A stretch of 64,000 nucleotides of DNA from Antonospora locustae. Taxonomy: Eukaryota > Microsporidia. A model generated the notes under the pieces. That model searched no databases. It saw only the letters and a list, made by a program, of their open reading frames with translations, and was not told where the DNA came from. Positions within the stretch are counted from its first letter, which is position 1. Every line of letters starts with the position of its first letter. Below are positions 55,797-64,000 of this stretch, piece after piece. Location of the stretch: NCBI GenBank assembly GCA_007674295.1, contig CM017462.1, positions 42,190 through 106,189 of the forward strand, in the 5' to 3' direction. The translations under genes and the position numbers were made by a program.

Positions 55797-56498
55797 TTAA
55801 CAGACATAGAAAAGCGAGAAGCAGTCCTCATCAAGAGTTACATTGCACAAAACAAGCTGCCGGACACTTACATACTGGGGCTTGTTGTTTTCTTCCTTTC
55901 TGTTTCCAATTTTTCCTATTACAGCAAAGACCTCTTTCACACCAATCAATGCTTCCATACTCCATTTCGGAGGAACTCCCGCCCTTTCTGGGCAATCCCT
56001 TAAGAAAATAACGTAGTTCTCAAGCCTTTTCATGTAGTCTTGTATTGCGGATATTGCATAGTCTATACTCGAGATGTCAAAGCCGTGACTATGGAAGTAT
56101 CTCATCAAGTCATACCGCACTTTCTCCAAAAACTGTCTTATTTTCCGTAGTTTCTGTATCTCTTCGGTCACAATCTTATACTTGGTGGGTTTCAAAGTAA
56201 ACGTGCTCTTCTTTGCATCCTGAAGCTCACTTATCAGTTTGCATATCTTCCTTATTCTTGCTCTCTCGTTCTTTGCCCTATTTTTGAGGAGCTTTTCCGT
56301 ATGCTTTATCTTGGACCGAATATCAATCTCAGTGTAGAACTCCTTCAGTTCCTTCAGGGCCATATCCATGTCTTTTTTAAACCCTTCAGTTGTGTCTAGA
56401 TGAAAGGGTATCTTCCTGTTCATTTTTTGCTTTATATGGCGAGCACATGTCTGCACAAACACAATTAGAAAAAACATGTTGACAAGCTGTGCATACAT
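55797..56498 (-). CDS. Putative secreted helical orphan protein
   Basis: A 233-aa protein with CCC directly before the ATG. The N-terminus MYAQLVNMFFLIVFVQTCAR is a good signal peptide with likely cleavage near residue 18-20. The mature part is lysine-rich and mostly helical (KDMDMALKELKEFYTEID, TEKLLKNRAKNERARI, IQKLRKIRQFLEKVRYDLM). The C-terminal 60 residues contain four cysteines in all (one in RDCPER, the others in the last 20). I recognise no family. A secreted helical protein next to secreted LRR genes suggests a host-facing or spore-wall role, but this is inference. Confidence 0.65.
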   Translation of the reverse strand: MYAQLVNMFFLIVFVQTCARHIKQKMNRKIPFHLDTTEGFKKDMDMALKELKEFYTEIDIRSKIKHTEKLLKNRAKNERARIRKICKLISELQDAKKSTFTLKPTKYKIVTEEIQKLRKIRQFLEKVRYDLMRYFHSHGFDISSIDYAISAIQDYMKRLENYVIFLRDCPERAGVPPKWSMEALIGVKEVFAVIGKIGNRKEENNKPQYVSVRQLVLCNVTLDEDCFSLFYVC

Positions 56499-57258
56499 GG
56501 GTGCGATCCGTCAAAAATTAACTCAAATATGTCATAAAAAAAGAGGTAAATCAGACAGCACTTCCCAATGGGTATATTACTATATGTTATTTTCTACTTG
56601 CATCCAGCGGGCATCAACAAACAGCCATGTCGAGATGTGAAGGTGCTGATGATCCATACAGCATTCGCACTTGCCAATTAATTGAGACAAGACATGGCCA
56701 TTGAGTCTTATTCGCTGTCATGTAATCAGCAAAAAGAATTTATTGCAGGCCTGTACGCACTGCAGTCAATGCTACTCGTCCCTAGCTTGCAACATACATA
56801 AGTGCCTTCTGAAAATACTTGTGCTTGGCTTTTGTGTTTCAAGTCATGTGGCTCTCAATATGTCTTTCGAAAAAATCTCTTCCAATCCCGTTATGTTCTC
56901 TCTTTTTCAGCATGAGTGCCTTTCTACTCCATGGCCTTGAACCACAAAGCTGAAGAGAACCTAGAATGCAAAGTATCTATGGTTTATGTGATGACATGAG
57001 ACATTATTTTAGTATCAGAGGAGACCGGAATGTGGTGGCCCAAATTCAGACTTGCAGGCATGGTTGCAATCTGAGGAAGGCTACTGCGAAAGGAGCTGAG
57101 CACAAAGGTGGCGAGGTTTATTAAGTATGATGCTGGAAAAAGTCTCCTACAGGCTGGTTCACAATAACCATTTTTGTATTGTAATTATAATGTCGTTTCA
57201 GAATAAAAACATTCATGCTTTTGCTTCGACAGATATTAAGTGAATGAAAAAGAGGCCC
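56499..57258. other. Upstream region of LRR1
   Basis: About 760 bases with no supportable gene. A frame at 56,701-56,940 begins with TTG, not ATG. The last 170 bases include the sequence shared with the A+T desert. An AATAAA at 57,202-57,207 lies too close to the LRR1 start to end another visible gene. Confidence 0.55.
57085..57210 (+). repeat. LRR1 upstream element, shared with 8,673-8,796
   Basis: The block begins GCGAAAGGAGCTGAGCACAA and includes TTCACAATAACCATTT and TGTCGTTTCAGAATAAAAAC. It ends about 50 bases before the preferred LRR1 start. It aligns with a diverged copy in the A+T desert, same order and same orientation. It may be a family-specific promoter or leader, or part of a mobile sequence. 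Confidence 0.65.
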
Positions 57259-59268
57259 ATGCGCGGAAATACAATATGTACAGCAATTGTACTAGCATCG
57301 ATGCTTGGAATGGAAGTAGCAACACCTAATTACAATTTCAGAGGTCATAGAGAGATACTGGAGGAGGTGTTTGAGGCTAAGAATTTGGAAAAGTTTGATC
57401 TTAGTTACAATGAATTGGCTGTACTTCCCGAGAGAATAGGAGACCTGTCCCAACTGCAGGTGCTTAATCTTAGTTACAATGAATTGGCTGTACTTCCCGA
57501 GAGAATAGGAGACCTGTCCCAACTGCAGGTGCTTGATATTAGTTACAACAGACTGACAGCAATTCCAGAGAGCGTAGGACAGATGTCAGTTCTAAAAGAG
57601 CTTAATCTTAGTTACAACAGACTGACAGCAATTCCAGAGAGCGTAGGACAGATGTCACAGCTGCAAGTGCTTGATATTAGTGATAACGAACTGACAGCAC
57701 TTCCAGAGAGTGTAGGACAGATGTCACAGCTGCAAGTGCTTGATATTAGTGATAACGAACTGACAGCACTTCCAGAGAGTGTAGGACAGATGTCACAGCT
57801 GCAAGTGCTTGATATTAGTGATAACGAACTGACAGCACTTCCAGAGACAATAGGACGTCTAGAGAGGCTGCAGGAGCTTTATATTGGCGATAACAAACTG
57901 ACAGCACTTTCAGAGAACATAGGTGACCTGTCGATGCTACAAATACTTGATCTTGGGGATAACAAACTGACAAAACTTCCAGAGAGAATAAGCGACCTCA
58001 CAATGCTGCTAGAACTTTATCTTAACAACAACGAACTCTCTGCGCTTCCGTACACAATACTAGATCTGCCGAGAATTGTACTGCTTAATCTAACAAATAA
58101 CCCGCTTCTCGAGCGCGGTGAGGTCGACACTCTTGGGTGGCGAGATCTCCGTGAACGGCTCGGAGACAATGTCCTTCTCTCTCAGAACGAACTTGCAGGC
58201 CCAGTCACGGTGATCAATGAGGACGACGTGTACAGAAGACTCAGAGAGGACACTCTCCACTGGAACATAGAGAGACTCCGGCACATCATCGTCGACAGTG
58301 TCACACCCCCCACACTCAGTGCACACGACCTTCTTGCCATCTGGACACAAAGACTAGCTGAACACGCACCGCCCACCACCGACGGAAGAGACATGGCAAG
58401 CTACATCAAGACCGTCTACGGCATAGACGAAAATGCATTTAAAGGATGGAAAATGTATACAAAGTCGCTTGCAGAAACACAGGCCCTGCTCGAGGCAGTG
58501 CTGGTCAGGCTGAGAGACTGCACAGAGAATGCACGGGCGTATGTGCCCGAGTTGTGCGAGGCCCTGCGGTGGTGTCCTGACAGGCAGAAGGCGTGTCTTG
58601 CCATGGTGCATCGAGCACTGTATGGGGGAGAGGACAGGGGCACGTTTGAGTCGTTTGTGGAGCAGAGAGTGGGAGAGCTGAAGAGCATTGTTCTGGACGT
58701 TGTGGTGATGCCGGGACAGGCCACACAGAACGTGCACGTGCTAAACACGTGGCGACACATACTACGAGACAGGCTGGGCATACGCACAGAATACGAGTCG
58801 CGAATGGGCACGTTCAATCAGGACATTTACGGGGGCAGTGTAGGTAACGTGCTGGATGTGTTTTACAGAAAGTTCACGCCGTTGTACGTGATACGGAAGC
58901 TGGCCGAGGAGATCAGCGAGAACAAGAAATGGCTGGTGGAGGCAGGGGCGTATCTGAGCGGAAGGCTAGGCGACGAGGAGTATGCAAGAAGGGTGTTTGA
59001 GTATGCAGAAGAGGAAGACGTAGCGAACGTGAACCCAGAGAGAATCAGCGAGAAGGGCGTCGAGGACATTCTGGTGGACATGGGCATTCTGGTACGGCGC
59101 AGAAAGAGAGAAGAGGAGAGCACAGAACAACCAAAGACCAGCAAGCGGAGGAAAGGAGGTCATGAAACAGTCGGCCAGGAGAGACCAGCAGGCGCACTGC
59201 AGGCATACGAGATAGAGAAGGAATACACACAAAATGGGATGGACACAGGCACAGCAGAATCAGGCTGA
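57259..59268 (+). CDS. Secreted leucine-rich-repeat protein (LRR1)
   Basis: A 669-aa protein from the ATG at 57,259, which follows CCC directly; another ATG lies at 57,244. Residues 1-23 (MRGNTICTAIVLASMLGMEV...) form a likely signal peptide. Eleven 23-residue repeats follow (about 42-295) of the type LQVLDISDNELTALPESVG. A unique region (about 300-610) contains DRQKACLAMVHRALYGGE and YVIRKLAEEISENKKWL. The tail has two basic clusters, RRRKR and KTSKRRK (about 613-632), that look like a nuclear localization signal. The combination suggests a secreted protein aimed at a host nucleus, but this is inference. AATAAA follows the stop at 59,275-59,280. Members of such families are common in Microsporidia. 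Confidence 0.8.
   Translation: MRGNTICTAIVLASMLGMEVATPNYNFRGHREILEEVFEAKNLEKFDLSYNELAVLPERIGDLSQLQVLNLSYNELAVLPERIGDLSQLQVLDISYNRLTAIPESVGQMSVLKELNLSYNRLTAIPESVGQMSQLQVLDISDNELTALPESVGQMSQLQVLDISDNELTALPESVGQMSQLQVLDISDNELTALPETIGRLERLQELYIGDNKLTALSENIGDLSMLQILDLGDNKLTKLPERISDLTMLLELYLNNNELSALPYTILDLPRIVLLNLTNNPLLERGEVDTLGWRDLRERLGDNVLLSQNELAGPVTVINEDDVYRRLREDTLHWNIERLRHIIVDSVTPPTLSAHDLLAIWTQRLAEHAPPTTDGRDMASYIKTVYGIDENAFKGWKMYTKSLAETQALLEAVLVRLRDCTENARAYVPELCEALRWCPDRQKACLAMVHRALYGGEDRGTFESFVEQRVGELKSIVLDVVVMPGQATQNVHVLNTWRHILRDRLGIRTEYESRMGTFNQDIYGGSVGNVLDVFYRKFTPLYVIRKLAEEISENKKWLVEAGAYLSGRLGDEEYARRVFEYAEEEDVANVNPERISEKGVEDILVDMGILVRRRKREEESTEQPKTSKRRKGGHETVGQERPAGALQAYEIEKEYTQNGMDTGTAESG
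57397..58155 (+). repeat. 69-bp tandem repeats encoding the LRR1 repeats
   Basis: Eleven units of 69 bp. Units 1 and 2 are nearly base-identical, and units 5, 6 and the first part of 7 are near-identical to one another. The first two and the last units are more diverged. Such identity at DNA level means recent local duplication or gene conversion, and copy number may vary between strains or be misassembled. Confidence 0.85.
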
Positions 59269-59444
59269 TGAACAAATAAAGGACTTTTTACATCCGTCAC
59301 ATTCGAGCGGAGTCACCAGCACAACCTGTCAACCTGCGTCCAAAGAGAGACAGACAGCTAGGTGCATCATCGAGTCTGTAGAAGTGAGTGCACGAATGAA
59401 GTGACAGCACTTTCACCTCATTTACAGACAATAAAAAACAGCCT

Positions 59445-62126
59445 ATGTATCTGCAGAGAATGATGTGCATGGGAATGCATGTGCTGTGTTGCCTCGGCAC
59501 ACAGGACCACAGCACGGTTCCAGACGAGAGCGCACTCACCGTATATCTCACCAGCAAGTATGAAGTCAAGTTTATGGACGAGAAGAGAAATGTGGTTAAG
59601 GAGAAAACGTACAGAGCCTACATGTGTGTTCGGTGGGACAGAGATGTGTTAGGCAGGGCAGTTGAGATGCTTGGAGGACAGCAGAGCCATGTAAGTGCCG
59701 AAAGGGTGGAGACGATTCTGAGAGCAATGGCCAATCTGAGCACAGGCACAGAGAGTGAACATGTGCACGATGCAAGTGGTGCAATGGAGGTTCTGTGGGA
59801 CAGAGACACGTTCAAGGGGGCAGCCGATATGCATGGAGAGCAACTGCAGAGCAAGGTCGATGCCGAGGAGGTAGAGGCGGTTCTGTATGCAATGGCATAC
59901 CGGTACACAGGGAAAGTCGACATAGTACATGTGTCTGAGTACATGAAGGCATCAGCAAAGCATAGCAGCGGGAGTTACAAGATCACGTGGGATACAGAGA
60001 CCTTTGATAAGACATACAACATACTAATCGGAAAGAAGCAGGACAAAGTGAATGCAGATGACACTGTGAAGATTCTGCATCTGATGGATGATCTGAAGAT
60101 ACAAGAAGAGTGGAAGGAGGCGTGCTATGACAAGCTGGCAAGAAAGACAATGGAAGACCGCAAGAGAGCAAGGCAGAAATCAGCAATAGAAGAGATCAGG
60201 GTGTCCAGAAAAGAAGAAAAGTCAGTGGGCAGAAGGCTATGGAACATCATCTTGTTATGCATGCAGAATCTTCGACGACTGTCTGTGAAAAGAAAGACAA
60301 AGGAAGACAACAGAGAGGCAGCAATAGGAGACATCGAGGAGATCGGAAAAGAGCTTGTGGCAGATCCCAACAAGACAGACAACACCTTTTTGTACACACA
60401 ACACCTTCTGAGACTGTATGCAGAGGAGCACGGAATGCATTTGACAGTGGACGAGAAGAGAAAGACACTCGATCTTCGGCGCAGTCATAGCAAGAAAGAG
60501 CAGAGAGAGAACGGGACAGAAGACTGGATGCTGAGAGTGGAGGTGAGCGAGGAGTACAGAAGACAGAGAGAAGTGCAGCGACTGGTGGAGGTGCTGATGG
60601 AGACAAAGGACATGGCAGTCGAGGTGTATGTAAGGGAATATAGACCAGAAGACAAGCAAATGGTGGAGAGAATCTCATGCAAGGGAAAGAAGACAGAGCT
60701 GAGAATAAAGTGCGAGAGAGTAAAGCCAGAAGAGATAGCAGAGCACATGCAGAGTCTGAAGAACAACATAGTAGAGCTGGATGTCTCATTGAGCAGAAAC
60801 CTAAGAAACGAGGACTGGAAGACAGTGGGAGAGATGACAAGGCTTAAGAGGCTGGACATAAGTGGTTGTGACGTAAAACCAGGAACAGTCACAAAGTACA
60901 TGCAAAGTCTGAAGAACAGTCTTGTGGAGTTGGATGTCTCGTGTAATGATCTAAGCGACGAGGACTGGAAGACAGTGGGAGAGATGACAAGGCTTGAGAT
61001 GCTGGACATAAGATATTGTAACATACAAGCAGGAGTAATCGCACAGCATATGAGGAAGCTGAAGAACGGTCTTGTGGAGCTGGATATCTCGTGGAACAGA
61101 AACCTAAGCGACGAGGACTGGAAGACAGTGGGAGAGATGACAAGGCTTGAGATGCTGGACATAAGATATTGTAACATACAAGCAGGAGTAATCGCACAGC
61201 ATATGAGGAAGCTGAAGAACGGTCTTGTGGAGCTGGATATCTCGTGGAACAGAAACCTAAGCGACGAGGACTGGAAGACAGTGGGAGAGATGACAAGGCT
61301 TGAGAGGCTGAAGATGTGTGATTGTAACATAAAGCCAGGAACAATCACAAAGTACATGCAGAGTCTGAAGAACAACATAGTAGAGCTGAATGTCTCGTGG
61401 AACAGAAACCTGAGCGACGAAGACTGGAAGACAGTGGGAGAGATGACAAGGCTTGAGAGGCTGTATATAAGTTATTGTGACATACAAACAGGAGTAATCG
61501 TACAGCATATGAGGAAGCTGAAGAACGGTCTTGTGGAGTTGGATGTCTCGTGTAATGATCTAAGCGACGAGGACTGGAAGACAGTGGGAGAGATGACAAG
61601 GCTTGAGATGCTGGACATAAGATATTGTAACATACAAGCAGGAGTAATCGCACAGCATATGAGGAAGCTGAAGAACGGTCTTGTGGAGTTGGATATCTCG
61701 TGGAACAGAAACCTAAGCGACGAGGACTGGAAGACAGTGGGAGAGATGACAAGGCTTGAGATGCTGGACATAAGATATTGTAACATACAAGCAGGAGTAA
61801 TCGCACAGCATATGAGGAAGCTGAAGAACGGTCTTGTGGAGCTGGATATCTCGTGGAACAGAAACCTAAGCGACGAGGACTGGAAGACAGTGGGAGAGAT
61901 GACAAGGCTTGAGAGGCTGAAGATGTGTGATTGTAATATAAAGCCAGGAACAATTACAAAACACATGCAGAGTCTGAACCTTGTGGAGCTGGATGTCTCG
62001 TGGAACGAAAAACTAAGCAACGAGGACTGGAAGACAGCGGAAGAGATAACAGGGGTTGATAGACGGTACATGATGTGTATTGACACGTGTAGCCAAAGAT
62101 GGGTGTATCGTCGAACAGAGACCTAA
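59445..62126 (+). CDS. Large leucine-rich-repeat protein (LRR2)
   Basis: An 893-aa protein. The N-terminus MYLQRMMCMGMHVLCCLG is weakly hydrophobic and could be a short signal peptide. Residues about 30-200 hold three related segments built around ALTVYLTSKYEVKFMDEKRN, AMEVLWDRDTF and YKITWDTETFDK, each followed by a helix and the pattern V.ILRAM or similar. A basic helical region follows (200-400). From about 420 on, eight 51-residue units, each two leucine-rich repeats, run to near the end. The C-terminus is frameshifted by a short deletion (see 62,099-62,413). Its start has GCCT before the ATG, whereas the decayed copy at 63,566 has CCC. The function is unknown; it is probably host-facing like LRR1. 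Confidence 0.75.
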   Translation: MYLQRMMCMGMHVLCCLGTQDHSTVPDESALTVYLTSKYEVKFMDEKRNVVKEKTYRAYMCVRWDRDVLGRAVEMLGGQQSHVSAERVETILRAMANLSTGTESEHVHDASGAMEVLWDRDTFKGAADMHGEQLQSKVDAEEVEAVLYAMAYRYTGKVDIVHVSEYMKASAKHSSGSYKITWDTETFDKTYNILIGKKQDKVNADDTVKILHLMDDLKIQEEWKEACYDKLARKTMEDRKRARQKSAIEEIRVSRKEEKSVGRRLWNIILLCMQNLRRLSVKRKTKEDNREAAIGDIEEIGKELVADPNKTDNTFLYTQHLLRLYAEEHGMHLTVDEKRKTLDLRRSHSKKEQRENGTEDWMLRVEVSEEYRRQREVQRLVEVLMETKDMAVEVYVREYRPEDKQMVERISCKGKKTELRIKCERVKPEEIAEHMQSLKNNIVELDVSLSRNLRNEDWKTVGEMTRLKRLDISGCDVKPGTVTKYMQSLKNSLVELDVSCNDLSDEDWKTVGEMTRLEMLDIRYCNIQAGVIAQHMRKLKNGLVELDISWNRNLSDEDWKTVGEMTRLEMLDIRYCNIQAGVIAQHMRKLKNGLVELDISWNRNLSDEDWKTVGEMTRLERLKMCDCNIKPGTITKYMQSLKNNIVELNVSWNRNLSDEDWKTVGEMTRLERLYISYCDIQTGVIVQHMRKLKNGLVELDVSCNDLSDEDWKTVGEMTRLEMLDIRYCNIQAGVIAQHMRKLKNGLVELDISWNRNLSDEDWKTVGEMTRLEMLDIRYCNIQAGVIAQHMRKLKNGLVELDISWNRNLSDEDWKTVGEMTRLERLKMCDCNIKPGTITKHMQSLNLVELDVSWNEKLSNEDWKTAEEITGVDRRYMMCIDTCSQRWVYRRTET
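60805..62016 (+). repeat. 147-153-bp tandem repeats within LRR2
   Basis: Units begin at 60,805, 60,955, 61,108, 61,261, 61,414, 61,564, 61,717 and 61,870, each starting near the codons for (S)DEDWKTVGEMTRL. Lengths are 150 or 153 bp (the last 147). Units 2-4 and 6-8 are near-identical, so a 609-bp block of four units has itself been duplicated (offset 60,955 to 61,564). Confidence 0.88.
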
Positions 62127-62413
62127 GCGACGAAGACGGAGAGACAGTGAGAGAGGCGACAGGGCATGAGAGGCAGGACATTTCGAAGTGGATTAGAAAA
62201 GGCGGATGTCGCAGAGAAGGTAGGTGGAGAGGAGAAGAAAAAGGAACAGACGCAACACAAGGAGCCGGAACAGCGGGTAGAGAAGAGAGAGTGATGGCGA
62301 TGGACAGTCACGAGGCAGTGACCAGAGATGAGGACGGGCGACAGCCAGCAAGGAGAGAGACGGAGGGAACGAGAAGCAAGGGTCGCAGGACCTGCAGTCG
62401 GAGCAGTGCATGA
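62099..62413 (+). pseudogene. Out-of-frame tail of LRR2
   Basis: Directly after the LRR2 stop, the next frame encodes a degraded repeat (VSSNRDLSDEDGETVREATG, compare VSWNRNLSDEDWKTVGEMT) and then a basic, Gly/Arg/Glu-rich tail ending at a TGA followed by AATAAA (62,412-62,417). The distance between the last two unit starts (62,017 and 62,127) is 110 bases in place of about 150, so roughly 40 bases are missing and the frame changed. The tail was probably the original C-terminus. Confidence 0.6.
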
Positions 62414-63049
62414 ATAAACGAAGATCACATTTCACAACAGGTGCACAGTCCATTCTGCAGGCACTGGCCAGTCAACTGTACAGTGGTTCTGGAGAAGCAG
62501 GCTGAGTGGGCAGAACGCTCACGGACACGACTGTGCGGAGCTGAGGAGTGCCTGTGCTGTTCAGCATTGCTGCATGGACAACCGAGACTGCACTTGCCAA
62601 TGAATAAAGCAGGCCCCTTGGACTTAGTCCGTTCAGCTGTTGTCCAAAGACTCGATCGGCCGAGTGCAGAGGCCACTCAAAGATTCTCTGAGACGCTAGA
62701 GTCCGTTTGAGAGTCCATCGGCTGGTCACGCGAGCATGGGTGGATGGCTGCCAGCATCAAGTACAGAAACATGCCGGAATCTTGCTTGCTCTGTTCAGAG
62801 GCCATTCTGGACTGCACCTTGCACACAGCGAGGCCTGAACTGTCCTGAGCTGCATGTGGCCCAACATGTGGTGCTGGCCAGACTTTCATGAGGCAGTTGA
62901 CCAGTTGACATCAATAAATAGCATTGCCACAGTCTCTGTAGCACTAATCTGATCTTCATCTTGCGGCACAGAGCGCTGCAGTGGGTGGCCTGTGCACATT
63001 GACAGTGACATTGCGGTTTTCACCGACATGCACCGTCGCGTGTGGAGAG
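62414..63049. other. G+C-moderate non-coding stretch
   Basis: About 640 bases of mixed composition with short open frames on both strands, none with a CCC signal or recognisable peptide. It occupies the place where the N-terminal and repeat part of a second LRR1 copy would be expected. Several TGCACAGT/ACTGTGCA-like and CAGCATT-like words recur, but no clear repeat unit emerged. Confidence 0.4.
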
Positions 63050-63409
63050 TGCATTTGGGCTGGCAGAGACAGCGTGCAGGACGAGTTCTGCAGAAAGTGC
63101 ACGCTTTGTACGTGATGCGGAAACCAGCCTAGGAGATCAACAAGGACACGAGAAGGCTGGGCGAGAGGAGTATGCAGAAGAGAGACACAGAGCACACGAA
63201 CCTACAGAGAACCCGAGAAAAGCACAGAACAACTAAAAGAGAGTTTGTGGAAAGTCCTGAGGAAAACGGATGATTTGACACAAACGTTACCACAACGGTC
63301 AAGGCTGTCATGCAAACAGACAGCGTCGGACAGCAGAGAAGAAGCACGTTCGAAAAGGCGTGGACACAGGGCAATAGCAGCACCAGGCAAATGAACAAAT
63401 AAAGGATCT
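63050..63409 (+). pseudogene. Decayed copy of the LRR1 C-terminal region
   Basis: About 63,085-63,180 aligns with 58,860-59,010 of LRR1: CAGAAAGTGCACGCTTTGTA against CAGAAAGTTCACGCCGTTGT, and GAGGAGTATGCAGAAG against GAGGAGTATGCAAGAAG, with deletions and an in-frame stop. The end also matches: GAACAAATAAAGGA in both. The start, repeats and middle of LRR1 are missing. It is a dead copy. Confidence 0.7.
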
Positions 63410-63565
63410 TTCTGCAGCCATCATTCGAGCGCAAGTCTCCAGCACACTCGGTCAGTCTGCGTCCAAAGAATGACAGCACTGCTAGGTGCATCATCGAGTA
63501 TGTGGAAGTGACAACACAGAATGACAACCCCTTCACCACACTTACAGACTATGGAGAAGCATCCC

Positions 63566-64000
63566 ATGTACCTGCAGAGAATGGTGTGCCTGGGAATGCA
63601 TGTGCTGTGTTGTCTCGGCACACAGGGCAGAAGCACGCCACCAGACGAGACTGCACTCACTGTGCACCTCTCCAACGAGTATGAAGTCAAGTTTATGGAC
63701 GATAAAAGAAACGTGGTCAAAGAGAAAACATACAGAGTCGACATGTGTTTTCAGTGGACAGAGATGTGTATGGCAGGGCAGTTGAGATGCTTGGAGGACA
63801 GCGGGGCCACGAAAGTGCCGGGGAGTTGGAGACGATTCTGAGAGCAATGGCTGGCCAGAGTACAGACACAGAGAATATGCACACGTGTACGATTCGATGG
63901 GCACAATGGAGGCTCTGTGGGACAAAGGCGCGTTTGGAAGGACAGTTCAAACATATGGAGAAGACTGCAGAGCAAGGTCGATGGCGAGAAGATGGAGGCG
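63566..64000 (+). pseudogene. Broken copy of the LRR2 start, cut by the window edge
   Basis: The region aligns base for base with 59,445 onwards of LRR2, with about 85-90% identity by eye. It begins CCCATGTACCTGCAGAGAAT and keeps DETALTVHLSNEYEVKFMDD. Near 63,756 one G of GTGGGACAG is missing (GTGGACAG), shifting the frame, so the predicted product stops at 63,841. The alignment to LRR2 continues in the other frame to the edge of the window. The right end is unknown, so the full copy may be longer. Confidence 0.75.

Noticed and set aside
56701..56940. A 79-codon plus frame before LRR1
   Set aside because: It opens with TTG, has no start signal and a random-looking product.
57397..58155. CRISPR-like array of 69-bp repeats
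   Set aside because: The repeats are contiguous without spacers and encode leucine-rich repeats in frame; the genome is eukaryotic.
60485..61953. Long minus-strand frames (up to about 300 codons) opposite LRR2
   Set aside because: They are the antisense of the repeat units: serine/leucine-rich, near-identical repeats of each other, and without a CCC start signal.

Overview
This window looks like a chromosome piece from a microsporidian, an obligate intracellular fungal relative. Four lines of evidence support this. Genes are short, intron-free as far as I can see, and packed with gaps of tens of bases. The conserved proteins are all eukaryotic. Most start codons sit directly behind a CCC triplet, often written CCCATG, and the ribosomal protein genes add an AAATTTTT-like block just upstream. 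This pair of signals is known from Microsporidia. Conserved proteins are also often shorter than the family norm, for example uL18 at 266 aa and a Sae2/CtIP homologue of only 105 aa. I cannot name the species.

Layout. (1) 1-6,251 is a compact housekeeping block: a WD40 protein cut by the left edge, DPH1, a YPI1-type phosphatase inhibitor, an R2R3 Myb protein, an RNase MRP subunit (RMP1-like), two small zinc-binding proteins, an orphan and ribosomal protein uL18. (2) 6,252-31,401 is about 25 kb of extremely A+T-rich DNA with no supportable gene. The genes on both sides point into it, so no flanking promoter lies inside. It holds a perfect 38-bp inverted repeat, scattered telomere-like TAGGGTTA words, a decayed copy of a sequence that also lies just upstream of a leucine-rich-repeat gene 48 kb away, and a less A+T-rich island near 25.7-26.7 kb. 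(3) 31,402-34,654 carries eS1, tRNA-Leu(CAG), a membrane protein and importin alpha. (4) 34,655-37,479 is loose, with the remains of a coiled-coil gene. (5) 37,480-55,333 is again compact: a beta-propeller protein, MCM3, V-ATPase subunit e, RPB6, an LSm protein, a Nup159/Nup214-like nucleoporin split by a frameshift, delta-COP, uS19, APC1, uL24, an ABCG transporter, Sae2/CtIP, a CstF-64/Rna15 homologue, a Cue2-like Smr nuclease and the tRNA methylase Trm4. (6) 55,334-64,000 looks subtelomeric or otherwise accessory: a secreted orphan, two long leucine-rich-repeat proteins with recent tandem repeat growth, and a decayed second copy of the LRR1-end/LRR2-start module running off the right edge.

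The housekeeping genes cover replication (MCM3), cell-cycle proteolysis (APC1), break repair (Sae2), transcription and RNA processing (RPB6, LSm, CstF-64, RMP1), translation (four ribosomal proteins, tRNA-Leu, Trm4, DPH1, the Cue2-like nuclease), nuclear transport (importin alpha, the nucleoporin) and membrane traffic or transport (delta-COP, V-ATPase, ABCG). The secreted LRR proteins and orphans on the right are the likely host-facing part. The 25-kb desert is the most unusual object; a regional centromere is my leading but unproven reading.
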